From NCBI GenBank assembly GCA_030035585.1, contig CM057471.1, positions 94,985,819-95,049,818 of the forward strand: 64,000 nt of DNA. The letters are read 5' to 3'. The notes beneath the pieces were generated by a model that saw only the letters and a list, made by a program, of their open reading frames with translations, had not been told where the DNA came from and made no database searches. A program made the position numbers and the translations under genes. The DNA is from Dugong dugon. Taxonomy: Eukaryota > Chordata > Mammalia > Sirenia > Dugongidae. Of the stretch, positions 51,001-53,801 are shown piece by piece; within the stretch, counting starts at the first letter, position 1, and every line of letters starts with the position of its first letter.

Positions 51001-52390
51001 GACCCACTGGCAGGTTCAAACCACCAACCTTTCAGTTAGCAGCAGAGCGCTTAACCACTGGGCTACCAGGGATCCTTTTCTAACTGGTAGGAAATTCCTC
51101 TCAGGGAGTGACTCCGCTGAGCTGGGTACTTTATCTCCAGAAACTATTAAATGTGTTCTCTGGGAGAGGGAGACACTCAGTAACAGTCACTGCAAACTCA
51201 TTAATAATAGGGAAACCTGGGAATAATCTAAATGTCCAAAAATCGGCTGTCAGTTAAATTATTATAACACATCCTTAAGCAAAATTATCATATGACCATG
51301 AAGTCATAATTTTGGGAAAAATGTTTAATGACATGTGAAAATGCTCAAAATATAAATACTAAGTGAAAAAATAGGATGTAAACCATACAGGGTAGCAAGT
51401 ATACTTTTAAAAATATACAGTTAACTTACATATACACAGAAAAAAATCTAGACGGAAAAAAGAGAAGTTGCTATTTCTAGGTTCTGAGATTAAAGATGGT
51501 CTTTAACGTTCTTCCTTACACTTTTCTTTGTTTCCCAAATGTTCTATAATGAACATATTACCTTTTAAAGCAGAAAGTGTTATTCTTTAAAGTAATACTT
51601 TGACCCTCCCATTCTAACCTTTTCCCATTTCCAAATAAATGGGTATTACTTAATGGGATTAACAGGTTGCTAGCAAAGAAATTCAGACCTTGAGGAGCAC
51701 AACAAAGGACAGATAAACGTCAACATGAAGAAGCAAAAACATAAACTCTCTAAACAATAAAAGAGAGAGAAGAAGAAATAGGTGTGCTGGACAAAAACCA
51801 AAGAGGAAGAAAGGAGAGTTCTGGACCAACTTGGATGAGTAACTAAGGGAGAAGCTACTCACAAATCTAGGGACAGAGCAGGGAGAAAAAAGTGCAAAAA
51901 TAACTTCAGTCTATTTCACAGTCTCACCTAAGCTGGCCCTAAGGAGGATAATTACAGGGCATAAATAACTTGAATTACAAATGAACAGCTTCACCTTATC
52001 AACCAGTCTGAACTTCTACTTTTTCACCTGGGTAATTTAACTGATACTGGTAAACAATAAGCTATTCAATTTAAAGGTTAAAAACAAATTCATTTTGCTT
52101 CTATGTCTATTTTTAAGTACACATCCAGAAACTGAATTAAATTATATCCATTTGCTAATGAAGGCCATCAACTAAATAGGCTACTTTACCTGTATTTCCT
52201 TTTTCATCTTCTCGGATGTGAAGATCCTTCATGGATGTCTCCAATTCCAAAAGATCTCTTAGTTCTTCCTTGTACACTTCTATATAAGATACTTTTATTT
52301 TAAAGTCAATGTTAGGATTTTCAGAGATGTTCTGAAATATTTCTTGTATAGCACGAGGAATGATACCTTTTTGACCTTCTACAACTGAAG
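1..52390 (-). CDS. KIF27: KIF27 gene, partial (13 exons; both ends outside the window)
   Basis: The exons encode a kinesin-4-family motor protein that matches mammalian KIF27, the paralogue of the Hedgehog regulator KIF7. In mammals KIF27 is linked to building motile cilia and to the kinase STK36; that is family knowledge. Exons, in transcription order: 52190-52390, 47938-48893, 40711-40854, 38254-38460, 31119-31288, 30090-30187, 27599-27754, 26069-26274, 20617-20814, 13885-13998, 10522-10698, 4368-4583 and 1-10. All have AG acceptors and GT donors where visible, and their phases chain without a stop over 2,853 nt. The product covers the motor domain from about residue 100, the neck and most of the coiled coil. 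The start codon and P-loop exon are absent from the window, and roughly 350 C-terminal residues lie left of position 1. KIF7 is excluded because the neck and coiled-coil sequence follows KIF27 exon by exon. Confidence 0.95.
228..345 (-). repeat. MIR-like SINE fragment
   Basis: The stretch resembles the reverse complement of the mammalian-wide MIR core, with a tggaggaggcagaagcttag segment and the caaagtcacacagc motif. Confidence 0.55.
346..884. other. Intron, no assignable feature
   Basis: The stretch lies between the acceptor at the left edge and an L2 3' end. I see short A-runs and one C-rich patch near 460-500, but no recognisable gene or repeat. Confidence 0.5.
885..1026 (+). mobile_element. 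L2 LINE 3' end with internal 20-bp duplication
   Basis: The ttaagttccttgaggg and gcctagcacag motifs, followed by ctcaataaatgtctgttgaa, are typical of the L2/MIR 3' tail. Positions 941-960 and 961-980 are a perfect 20-bp tandem duplication inside it. Confidence 0.7.
1027..1780. other. Intron, no assignable feature
   Basis: Intronic sequence in which I could not recognise a repeat family, gene or RNA. Confidence 0.45.
1782..1858. repeat. Simple repeat (TTTA/TTA)n
   Basis: The stretch is an imperfect run of ttta and tta units. It is likely length-polymorphic. Confidence 0.9.
1861..2045 (+). mobile_element. MER5A-like hAT DNA transposon relic
   Basis: It contains the pattern caaacattaatgtgcaccgagg, then cagattctgattctgtagg, a ggcctgagaccacatttct segment and a gaccacactatgagtacc end. 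This is the typical order of MER5A, a non-autonomous hAT-Charlie element. Confidence 0.75.
2046..2944. other. Intron with a GC-richer patch
   Basis: Mostly AT-rich and unassigned. Positions 2570-2710 are clearly richer in GC and CpG than their surroundings, but I recognise neither an exon nor a repeat there. Confidence 0.4.
2945..3240 (+). mobile_element. L2 LINE 3' fragment
   Basis: The order ccagctcaagactccaaccc, a cttctttgacaaat segment and tttctcaagggaagaataat resembles the L2 3' region. It is diverged. Confidence 0.5.
3241..4367. other. Intron, no assignable feature
   Basis: Intron sequence following the exon at 4368-4583 in transcription order. No gene or confident repeat was seen. 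Confidence 0.45.
4368..4583 (-). CDS. KIF27: KIF27 window exon 12 (coiled coil)
   Basis: This exon is 216 nt, 72 codons, in phase 0. The acceptor is ctttttag and the donor gtaagt. The product includes [15 protein letters not shown] and ends GRVLSPE. Translation continues in the exon that starts at position 10. Confidence 0.95.
5440..6700 (-). mobile_element. Probable ancient L1-class LINE fragment
   Basis: A T-rich stretch carries phrases such as tttaatttccaagagtctgt and actgaggatattaac, which resemble a mammal-wide dispersed LINE-associated repeat read on the minus strand. I cannot assign the subfamily. Positions 4584-5439 show nothing assignable. Confidence 0.35.
6799..7105 (-). mobile_element. 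RTE-clade LINE 3' end
   Basis: The order gttgttaggtgctgttgagt, ggttctgactcatagtgacc, a tgatgtccttctccaggg segment and a cttgccatccttgcttccaa segment is the inverted 3' end of the afrotherian RTE LINE. The same end is seen in full at the right end of the 32.0-36.4 kb copy. Confidence 0.85.
7310..8672 (-). mobile_element. Ancient L1 LINE, ORF2 C-terminal part and 3' end
   Basis: Read on the minus strand this encodes the L1 ORF2 C-terminal region in pieces, with many stops and frameshifts. Phrases such as tatttatccattcattagttg and gctgctatgaacacttgtg are the reverse of the common ORF2 end. The level of decay and the sense orientation relative to KIF27 both point to an old, mammal-wide copy. An AfroSINE is inserted at 7525-7671. 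Confidence 0.85.
7525..7671 (-). mobile_element. AfroSINE, short form, inside an old L1
   Basis: The tRNA-derived head lies at the right (accactgcaccacccagg) and the tail at the left (ttgagtagattccgactcat). The internal block with the tctttatggaagcagactgcc motif of long copies is missing, so this is the short form. Confidence 0.9.
8673..10271. other. Intron, no assignable feature
   Basis: A long intronic stretch with two poly-A runs near 9950 and 10060. I do not recognise a gene or repeat. Confidence 0.4.
10283..10489 (-). mobile_element. AfroSINE, long form, next to a splice donor
   Basis: A complete long-form copy is flanked by an 11-bp target duplication, ttacaaccata, at 10272-10282 and 10490-10500. 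Box-A-like (cttaaccaccacaccacc) and box-B-like (gggttcaaactgcc, reverse sense) promoter remnants are present. The duplication ends 20 bp from the donor of the exon at 10522-10698. Confidence 0.95.
10522..10698 (-). CDS. KIF27: KIF27 window exon 11 (coiled coil)
   Basis: This exon is 177 nt, 59 codons, in phase 0 at both ends. The acceptor is aatgtag and the donor gtattc. The product includes [20 protein letters not shown] and the repeated Glu/Leu heptads typical of this part of KIF27. An AfroSINE and its target duplication end only 20 bp into the downstream intron. Confidence 0.96.
11080..11215 (+). mobile_element. L2/MIR-like 3' fragment
   Basis: The phrases ccaatgcctagtatactgtc, tggcccacggttggtactcc and ataaaacattaaatgaatc resemble the L2 tail. 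Confidence 0.55.
11997..12505 (-). mobile_element. Solo LTR of MaLR (ERVL-MaLR) type
   Basis: This 509-bp unit starts TG and ends CA. It is flanked by the perfect 5-bp duplication acagc (11992-11996 and 12506-12510), the size made by retroviral-type integrases. Read in reverse it begins with the tgtgtccccaaaatg-type start and carries a gagagaatagatttctct-like stretch, the polyadenylation region seen in THE1/MST relatives. It has no internal genes. It is related to the LTRs at 33816-34306 and 46996-47373. Confidence 0.85.
12511..13884. other. Intron, no assignable feature
   Basis: AT-rich intron downstream of the exon at 13885-13998. An A-run at about 13826-13844 is the only obvious simple sequence. 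Confidence 0.45.
13885..13998 (-). CDS. KIF27: KIF27 window exon 10 (linker with basic patch)
   Basis: This exon is 114 nt, 38 codons, in phase 0 at both ends. The acceptor is a strong pyrimidine tract ending tatag, and the donor is gtttgt, a weaker site. The product contains [20 protein letters not shown], the conserved KRRKGSFGS patch found in KIF27. Confidence 0.94.
14341..14374. repeat. Short tandem duplication
   Basis: A 20-bp unit beginning ctcattaccttcac is followed immediately by a partial second copy. Confidence 0.85.
14640..15840. other. Intron with a GC-richer patch at 15055-15600
   Basis: Base composition rises within this stretch, as in some old transposons or pseudogenes. I recognise neither, and no credible reading frame runs through it. 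Confidence 0.35.
15848..16245 (-). mobile_element. Afrotherian RTE-tailed SINE, second type
   Basis: The left end (tagctgccattgagtcagcc, tcatggcaatcccatgg) is the shared RTE/AfroSINE 3' tail. The rest (ccatagagttttcattagct, then gcctgtcttagcctggaag) belongs to a longer, different element. The family name is uncertain. Confidence 0.6.
16262..16358 (+). mobile_element. Two tandem AfroSINE 3' tails
   Basis: The motif ttagggttgct(g/a)tg(a/g)gtcagaat followed by ggcaatgggttt occurs twice head-to-tail, at about 16267-16310 and 16311-16352, without the tRNA heads. Confidence 0.8.
16386..16597 (+). mobile_element. AfroSINE, long form
   Basis: A complete copy: head ggagccctggtggtacagtg, box-B-like ggttcgaacccacc, the long-form gatgtggcagtctgctttt block, and the tail gctatgagtcggaatcaac with a T-rich end. 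Confidence 0.93.
16838..17000 (-). repeat. MIR-like SINE
   Basis: The reverse MIR signature is present: tctgatcctcacaataattc, tatagatgacaaaactgatg and gcccaaggtcac. Confidence 0.65.
17069..17578 (+). mobile_element. L1 LINE 3' end (afrotherian 3' UTR)
   Basis: The phrases tttggtgagtagcatctggg and cttgtgagcggccatctgag match the 3' UTR of the L1 at 52993-57718. It ends in a poly-A run. The bases ctgctgctct flank both sides as a probable target duplication. Confidence 0.85.
17789..18010 (-). mobile_element. RTE-clade LINE 3' end
   Basis: Same order of motifs as at 6799-7105: ttattaggtgccattgagtt, gcagccactgtgtcagtcc and the ctccagggactggtcc end. Confidence 0.85.
18200..19130 (-). mobile_element. 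L2 LINE reverse-transcriptase region, decayed
   Basis: Read on the minus strand, fragments of the CR1/L2 reverse transcriptase are visible, including a GVPPGSGL segment equivalent to the usual PQGSVLGP motif and a following LIFYTLSQ-like stretch. The copy has many frame breaks. Confidence 0.7.
19183..19349 (-). mobile_element. AfroSINE, short form
   Basis: It is flanked by the 9-bp duplication agtgcttag (19174-19182 and 19350-19358). On the + strand it begins with a run of 20 A. It interrupts a MIR-like sequence. Confidence 0.92.
19765..20068 (+). mobile_element. L1 3' UTR fragment
   Basis: The phrases ttagataggaaccttaggg and acatgtagaaactgctgaat are shared with 59410-59705, so these are two copies of one dispersed L1 3' end. 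It ends in A-rich sequence. Confidence 0.7.
20085..20210 (-). repeat. MIR-like SINE
   Basis: The stretch resembles reverse MIR: aagtgacccagcctg, then gctaggatttgaatctaggc. Confidence 0.6.
20617..20814 (-). CDS. KIF27: KIF27 window exon 9 (coiled coil)
   Basis: This exon is 198 nt, 66 codons, in phase 0 at both ends. The acceptor is atctcag and the donor gtaata. The product includes [20 protein letters not shown] and ends KRDQQKIK. It is highly charged and helical, and matches KIF27. Confidence 0.95.
21639..21783 (-). mobile_element. AfroSINE, truncated (no tRNA head)
   Basis: The tail and long-form middle are present, but the copy stops at gtggagccgctcc and lacks the tRNA-derived part. Confidence 0.88.
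22382..22546 (-). mobile_element. AfroSINE, short form
   Basis: It is flanked by gtacatctaa at 22372-22381 and 22548-22557. The internal block of long copies is absent. Confidence 0.92.
22690..22830 (+). repeat. MIR SINE fragment
   Basis: The central MIR motif tttcctcatttgttaaatgg and the aggattaaatgaagatc stretch are visible. Confidence 0.75.
22960..24000 (+). mobile_element. L1 LINE 3' end, older afrotherian type
   Basis: It starts within the ORF2 end (gaggaatctggagggcattatg) and continues through a 3' UTR that contains gagtggcgtctggggtctta. It ends at an A-rich tail near 23990. The 3' part (ggactggactgtgagacgta) is the same type as at 58122-58566. Confidence 0.85.
24083..24272 (+). mobile_element. 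AfroSINE, second subfamily
   Basis: The head reads gagtccctgggtggtgcaaa and the middle has gaaagaaaggcctggct-type and ctactctgacacacatgggg blocks that differ from the main subfamily. Confidence 0.88.
24905..25015 (+). mobile_element. L2 LINE 3' fragment
   Basis: The L2 tail motifs are present: gggaggagggactttttgg, cctaggacagggcctggcac and gcagtaaacatta. Confidence 0.65.
25455..25652 (-). mobile_element. AfroSINE, second subfamily
   Basis: A reverse copy with the agactgccaggccttatttc block and a tttgagtcacccaaggatt head, equivalent to the subfamily at 24083-24272. Confidence 0.85.
25697..25898 (-). mobile_element. AfroSINE, long form
   Basis: A nearly complete reverse copy with the tail atcaagttgattctgactc, the middle gcagactgccacgtctttct and the head cactgtgccaccagggctgc. 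It lies about 170 bp from the end of the exon at 26069-26274. Confidence 0.92.
26069..26274 (-). CDS. KIF27: KIF27 window exon 8 (coiled coil)
   Basis: This exon is 206 nt. The acceptor is gtgaag and the donor gtaatt. It starts by completing a Gly codon, then [20 protein letters not shown], and ends in phase 0 at KLKVQ. Heptad-like Leu/Ile spacing with abundant Lys and Glu continues the long stalk. Confidence 0.95.
26605..27030. mobile_element. Ancient L1-class LINE fragment
   Basis: Phrases such as caaattccagatgtcctatc and tcgggatccaaacaagctc are typical of an old mammal-wide repeat. I did not fix its orientation or subfamily. Confidence 0.5.
27281..27437 (-). mobile_element. AfroSINE, short form
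   Basis: A reverse copy with ttgctgtcgagtcgattcc, a ctttccaaggaacggctggt-like junction and the accactgtgccaccagggc head. It is relatively little diverged. It lies about 160 bp from the exon at 27599-27754. Confidence 0.92.
27599..27754 (-). CDS. KIF27: KIF27 window exon 7 (coiled coil)
   Basis: This exon is 156 nt, entering with two bases and leaving with one. The acceptor is a long pyrimidine tract ending ttttaaag, and the donor is gtaata. It encodes [14 protein letters not shown] followed by [20 protein letters not shown], matching the KIF27 stalk. The previous exon supplies the first base of the Asp codon. Confidence 0.93.
28084..28285 (-). mobile_element. AfroSINE, second subfamily
   Basis: A reverse copy with accaggcctgtcttccgaga and the gtgccactcagggattcct head. 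Confidence 0.88.
28888..29061 (+). mobile_element. L1 3' end
   Basis: The stretch ggttgaatggacactgagaa to cacctaaagcacaatttaaa plus a run of about 22 A is the terminal part of an L1 3' UTR. Confidence 0.8.
29435..29784. mobile_element. MER2-like Tigger MITE
   Basis: This 350-bp element has matching inverted ends, cagtagttcccccttatctg at the left and the reverse of cagataagaggggactactg at the right. It is flanked by TA on both sides, the target duplication of Tc1/mariner elements. The end sequence is that of the Tigger1/MER2 group. Confidence 0.85.
30090..30187 (-). CDS. KIF27: KIF27 window exon 6 (short, divergent linker exon)
   Basis: This 98 nt exon is required by phase: its first base completes the Arg codon and its last base opens an Asp codon. 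The translation contains [20 protein letters not shown], clearly related to the WIQKPDSVCSLVELSDTQ segment of human KIF27, while the second half is much more diverged. The acceptor is gtag, a few bases after a run of 22 T on the minus strand (30200-30221). Using the nearer upstream caag would add four bases and break the frame. The donor is gtacac. It sits on a visible homology match plus phase, so I rate it slightly below the larger exons. Confidence 0.88.
30200..30221. repeat. A22 run in the splice acceptor of the exon at 30090-30187
   Basis: On the minus strand this is a T22 tract 12 bases before the exon, where it can serve as the polypyrimidine tract. Confidence 0.9.
30294..30505 (-). 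mobile_element. AfroSINE, long form
   Basis: A complete reverse copy about 100 bp upstream (in transcription) of the exon at 30090-30187. Similar cccaaaaagt/cccaaaagt sequences flank it. Confidence 0.9.
30774..30960 (-). mobile_element. AfroSINE, with internal loss
   Basis: It is flanked by the perfect 15-bp duplication cttcataacacatta at 30759-30773 and 30961-30975. A segment around the gaccctataggacag region is missing. Confidence 0.95.
31119..31288 (-). CDS. KIF27: KIF27 window exon 5 (acidic linker)
   Basis: This exon is 170 nt. The acceptor is cttgcaag and the donor gtatgt. It begins [13 protein letters not shown] and contains the acidic stretch [16 protein letters not shown]. It ends with two bases of an Arg codon, so the next exon must supply one base; the exon at 30090-30187 does. 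Confidence 0.94.
31627..31663 (+). other. Exon-like 37-nt segment antisense to KIF27
   Basis: A C/T-rich tract ending ctccccacag precedes it, and gtaagta follows it, so both splice consensus sites are good. The surrounding 31440-31680 is GC-richer than the intron average. No protein family was recognised. It may be chance. Confidence 0.2.
33816..34306 (-). mobile_element. Solo LTR of MaLR type inside the RTE LINE
   Basis: This 491-bp unit starts TG and ends CA. The 5-bp flanks are gtcag (33811-33815) and ggcag (34307-34311), with one mismatch. The sequence matches the LTR at 11997-12505 along most of its length. It has no internal retroviral genes. Confidence 0.88.
34660..35845 (+). mobile_element. 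L1 LINE 3' end inside the RTE LINE
   Basis: It starts in the last part of ORF2 (accatgttc-type, actgcacacccatgttcatt) and includes the full 3' UTR (gccatctaagatattccac). It ends in a short A-run. The bases aaatcaaa occur at both junctions, and the RTE resumes directly after. Confidence 0.9.
36411..38253. other. Intron, little assignable
   Basis: A small RTE/SINE tail fragment in reverse is visible at 37049-37088 (gttgttaggtgtcgtcaag). A short GT-rich run lies near 36908-36940. Nothing else was recognised. Confidence 0.45.
38254..38460 (-). CDS. KIF27: KIF27 window exon 4 (coiled coil and linker)
   Basis: This exon is 207 nt, 69 codons, in phase 0 at both ends. The acceptor is ctacaaag and the donor gtaaag. 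It starts [18 protein letters not shown] and ends in a non-helical linker rich in Pro, His and Tyr ([14 protein letters not shown]), as in mammalian KIF27. Confidence 0.95.
39650..40620 (+). mobile_element. L1 LINE ORF2 end and 3' UTR, older
   Basis: It contains ORF2 C-terminal phrases (cccattaggatggctatgac, ttccacaatagccaaaagg) and a 3' UTR that resumes after an inserted SINE (aatgtcactgaattacac). It is older than the 52993-57718 copy. Confidence 0.85.
40339..40545 (+). mobile_element. AfroSINE, long form, inside an L1
   Basis: The head is ggccctggtggtgcaatgg and the tail gctatgagtcagaatcaac. It lies about 165 bp from the exon at 40711-40854, antisense to the gene. Confidence 0.92.
40711..40854 (-). 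CDS. KIF27: KIF27 window exon 3 (coiled coil)
   Basis: This exon is 144 nt, 48 codons, in phase 0 at both ends. The acceptor is ctcctag and the donor gtaagg. It encodes a charged helical segment containing the run [19 protein letters not shown], which matches the KIF27 stalk just after the motor exon. Confidence 0.95.
41163..41529. mobile_element. Tc1/mariner-like MITE with TA duplication
   Basis: The ends caggcagtccccgg and ccggagactgcctg are inverted. TA dinucleotides flank both sides at 41161-41162 and 41530-41531. At 367 bp it has no coding capacity. Confidence 0.8.
41875..42060 (-). repeat. MIR-like SINE
   Basis: The reverse MIR pattern is present: cagatgaagaaacaaactc, then gattaaaaccatttccc. 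Confidence 0.6.
42176..43315 (+). mobile_element. RTE-clade LINE, 5' region and endonuclease
   Basis: The 5' part (gagccagcatggaggtgtac) leads into an endonuclease reading frame. Visible APE-type motifs are SELKWTG near 42690, [11 protein letters not shown] near 43005 and NQIDYICG near 43205. Two stop codons near 42942-42957 break the frame. It ends abruptly before the reverse transcriptase and abuts L1-type sequence. Confidence 0.88.
43316..44750 (+). mobile_element. L1-type ORF1 region and ORF1-ORF2 junction, decayed
   Basis: Fragments of a charged coiled-coil protein ([11 protein letters not shown] near 43640) precede a region encoding [18 protein letters not shown] near 44080. A stretch resembling the start of L1 ORF2 (tgatgtaaatggcttaaa) follows. 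Many stops are present. I am confident it is LINE-derived, less so about the subfamily. Confidence 0.65.
45283..45540 (+). mobile_element. L1 3' end, older afrotherian type
   Basis: The phrases ttagctcaagtagatacatg and ggaggagtgtgctgtcaca are shared with 22960-24000 and 58122-58566. Confidence 0.85.
45541..46650. other. Intron, no assignable feature
   Basis: AT-rich sequence between an L1 tail and a palindromic element. I see no gene or repeat I can name. Confidence 0.45.
46663..46865. mobile_element. Near-perfect palindromic element, probable MITE
   Basis: The left arm (tctacgtttgtttgccaa at about 46688-46706) is mirrored by the right arm (ttggcaaacaaacgtag at 46821-46837). The two arms of about 100 bp pair along almost their whole length, around a centre near 46764 (tttttacattgctgtaaaaa). 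The outer ends are A/T-rich. The family was not recognised. Confidence 0.75.
46996..47373 (+). mobile_element. Solo LTR of MaLR type, shortened
   Basis: It is flanked by the perfect 5-bp duplication cccag (46991-46995 and 47374-47378). It has the start tgaactgtgtcccccaaaa, the polyadenylation region gtgagaaaataaatttctgc and the end ctaaaaca. At 378 bp it is shorter than its two relatives, and its first TG has become TC. Confidence 0.85.
47938..48893 (-). CDS. KIF27: KIF27 window exon 2 (large exon: switch I, switch II, neck)
   Basis: At 956 nt this is the largest exon. The acceptor reads ttttaag and the donor is gtactt from 47937. The first two bases complete the Val codon begun in the previous exon. 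Counting from that Val, switch I is NEHSSRSH at residues 35-42, switch II is DLAGSE at 78-83, and the microtubule-binding segment includes the [14 protein letters not shown] stretch near 102-115. The motor ends around RARNIRNKP at 171-179. It then runs into a charged, helical neck and coiled-coil start. All motor signature residues are intact. The exon ends in phase 0 after a Gln codon. Confidence 0.97.
48894..50030. other. Intron with L1 and MIR scraps
   Basis: Positions 49540-49720 resemble an old L1 3' end (tggtgatgactatacatgat, then ttttaccacaat), and 49735-49815 resemble reverse MIR (cagagctgggatttgaacc). The remainder is unassigned. Confidence 0.5.
50035..50210 (+). mobile_element. MER5A-like hAT relic
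   Basis: The pattern tatggttctcaaacttagat, a caaatcacctgggag segment and gcttcccaggtgattctaa resembles MER5A. Confidence 0.75.
50713..50872 (+). mobile_element. AfroSINE, short form (left half of inverted pair)
   Basis: The head is tagtggtgtggtggttaag and the tail gtcgctatgagtcggactcg, ending in T-rich sequence. It is directly followed by a copy in the opposite orientation. Confidence 0.9.
50880..51070 (-). mobile_element. AfroSINE, long form (right half of inverted pair)
   Basis: The tail ttcgggtcaattctgactc lies at the left and the head cactgggctaccagggatc at the right. The motif cttttcta occurs at both sides and may be its target duplication. Confidence 0.9.
51079..52189. other. Intron, no assignable feature
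   Basis: AT-rich intron downstream of the exon at 52190-52390. Nothing recognised. Confidence 0.45.
52190..52390 (-). CDS. KIF27: KIF27 window exon 1 (motor domain, after the P-loop)
   Basis: This exon is 201 nt. The acceptor is a T-rich tract ending in cag at 52391, and the donor is gtaaag from 52189. It begins with two bases that finish an Ala codon and ends with one base of a Val codon. It encodes a stretch starting [18 protein letters not shown], followed by [16 protein letters not shown], the central motor strands after the ATP-binding loop. Because it starts at about residue 100, an upstream exon with the start codon and the GQTGSGKT-type P-loop must exist outside the window. Confidence 0.95.
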
Positions 52391-52740
52391 CTGAAAATTG
52401 AGAAAAAGAAAGCACATTTGAAACTTAGAACATAAGACTCTGGAACCCAACATTTACAGTTAATACATTCATTTTTTTATATTTATATATCTTAAATTTT
52501 TTTAAACCACAACTATAAGATTCATGGGTAAAATTTTAATGTGCATGGTCTTGCTCAAAATTCACTCATGCATTCATTCAACGTATATATCTATTGAGTA
52601 CCTATGATGTTCTAGGCACTATTCTAGGAAACTGGGAGTCATCAGTGAACAAAACAGGGGAAAAAAGTCCCTGCCCTGTGGGATTCTACTGAAGACAGAC
52701 AGACAATAAGCAAAAAAGAATAACTGGTAAGTGAATTATA

Positions 52741-52955
52741 ACCGTCAGTACCAGTTTCTGTTGAGTCGATTCCAACTCATGGTGACTCCATGCGTGTCAG
52801 AGTAGAACTGCACTCCATATGGTTTTCAATGGCTGCAACCTTTCACAAGTACATTGCCAGTCCTTTCTTCCGAGGCACCTCTGGGTAGATATGAATGACC
52901 AACCTTTCAGTTAGTAGCCAAGCACTTAACCGTTTGCGCTACCCAGGGACTCCTC
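52741..52955 (-). mobile_element. AfroSINE, second subfamily, inside L2
   Basis: It is flanked by the 11-bp duplication agtgaattata (52730-52740 and 52956-52966). The head tgcgctacccagggactcct is at the right. Confidence 0.95.
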
Positions 52956-53801
52956 AGTGAATTATATGGTATATTAAAAAGTGGTAAGTGTGAATAGACC
53001 ACATCTTAGGCCACAGAGCAATCCTCAACAAGATCCAAAATGCTGAGATAATTCACAGTATCTTCTCTGACCACAATGCCATCAAGGTAGAAATTAACAC
53101 TAGAAAGAGCAAGGAAAAAAAATCAAACACATGGAAACTGAATAATAATCTGCTTACACATCAATGGGTAATAGAAGAAATCAGAGATTGAATTAAAAAA
53201 TTCCTAGAATCAAATGAAAATGAAAACACATCATACCAAAACCTTTGGGACACAGCAAAGGCAGTCCTCAGAGGACAATTTATAGCAATAGATGCACATA
53301 TCAAAAAAGAAGAAAGGGACAAAATCAAAACATTAACTACAGAACTCAAACAAATAGAAAGAGAACAACAAAAAAAGCCTACAACCACCGGAAGAAAGGA
53401 AATAGTAAAGATCAGAGCAGAAATCAATGAAATAGAGAACAGAAAAACAATAGAAAGAATCAACAAAACCAAAAGTTGGTTCTTTGAAAGAATCAACAAA
53501 ATCGACAAACCACTGGCCAGACTGACAAAAGAAAAACAGCAGAGGGCACAAATAACCCAAATAAGAAATGAAATGGGGGACATTACAACAGACCCAACTG
53601 AAATAAAAAGGATTATAACAGAATATTATGAAAAACTATATTCCAACAAATTTGAAAACCTAGAGGAAATGGATAAATTTCTAGAAACATACGGCCTACC
53701 CAAACTACAACAAAGTGATATTGAAAATCTGAACAGACCCATAACAAGAGAAGAGATTGAAAAGGTAATAAAAAAAACTCCCAACCAAAAAAAGCCCTGG
53801 C

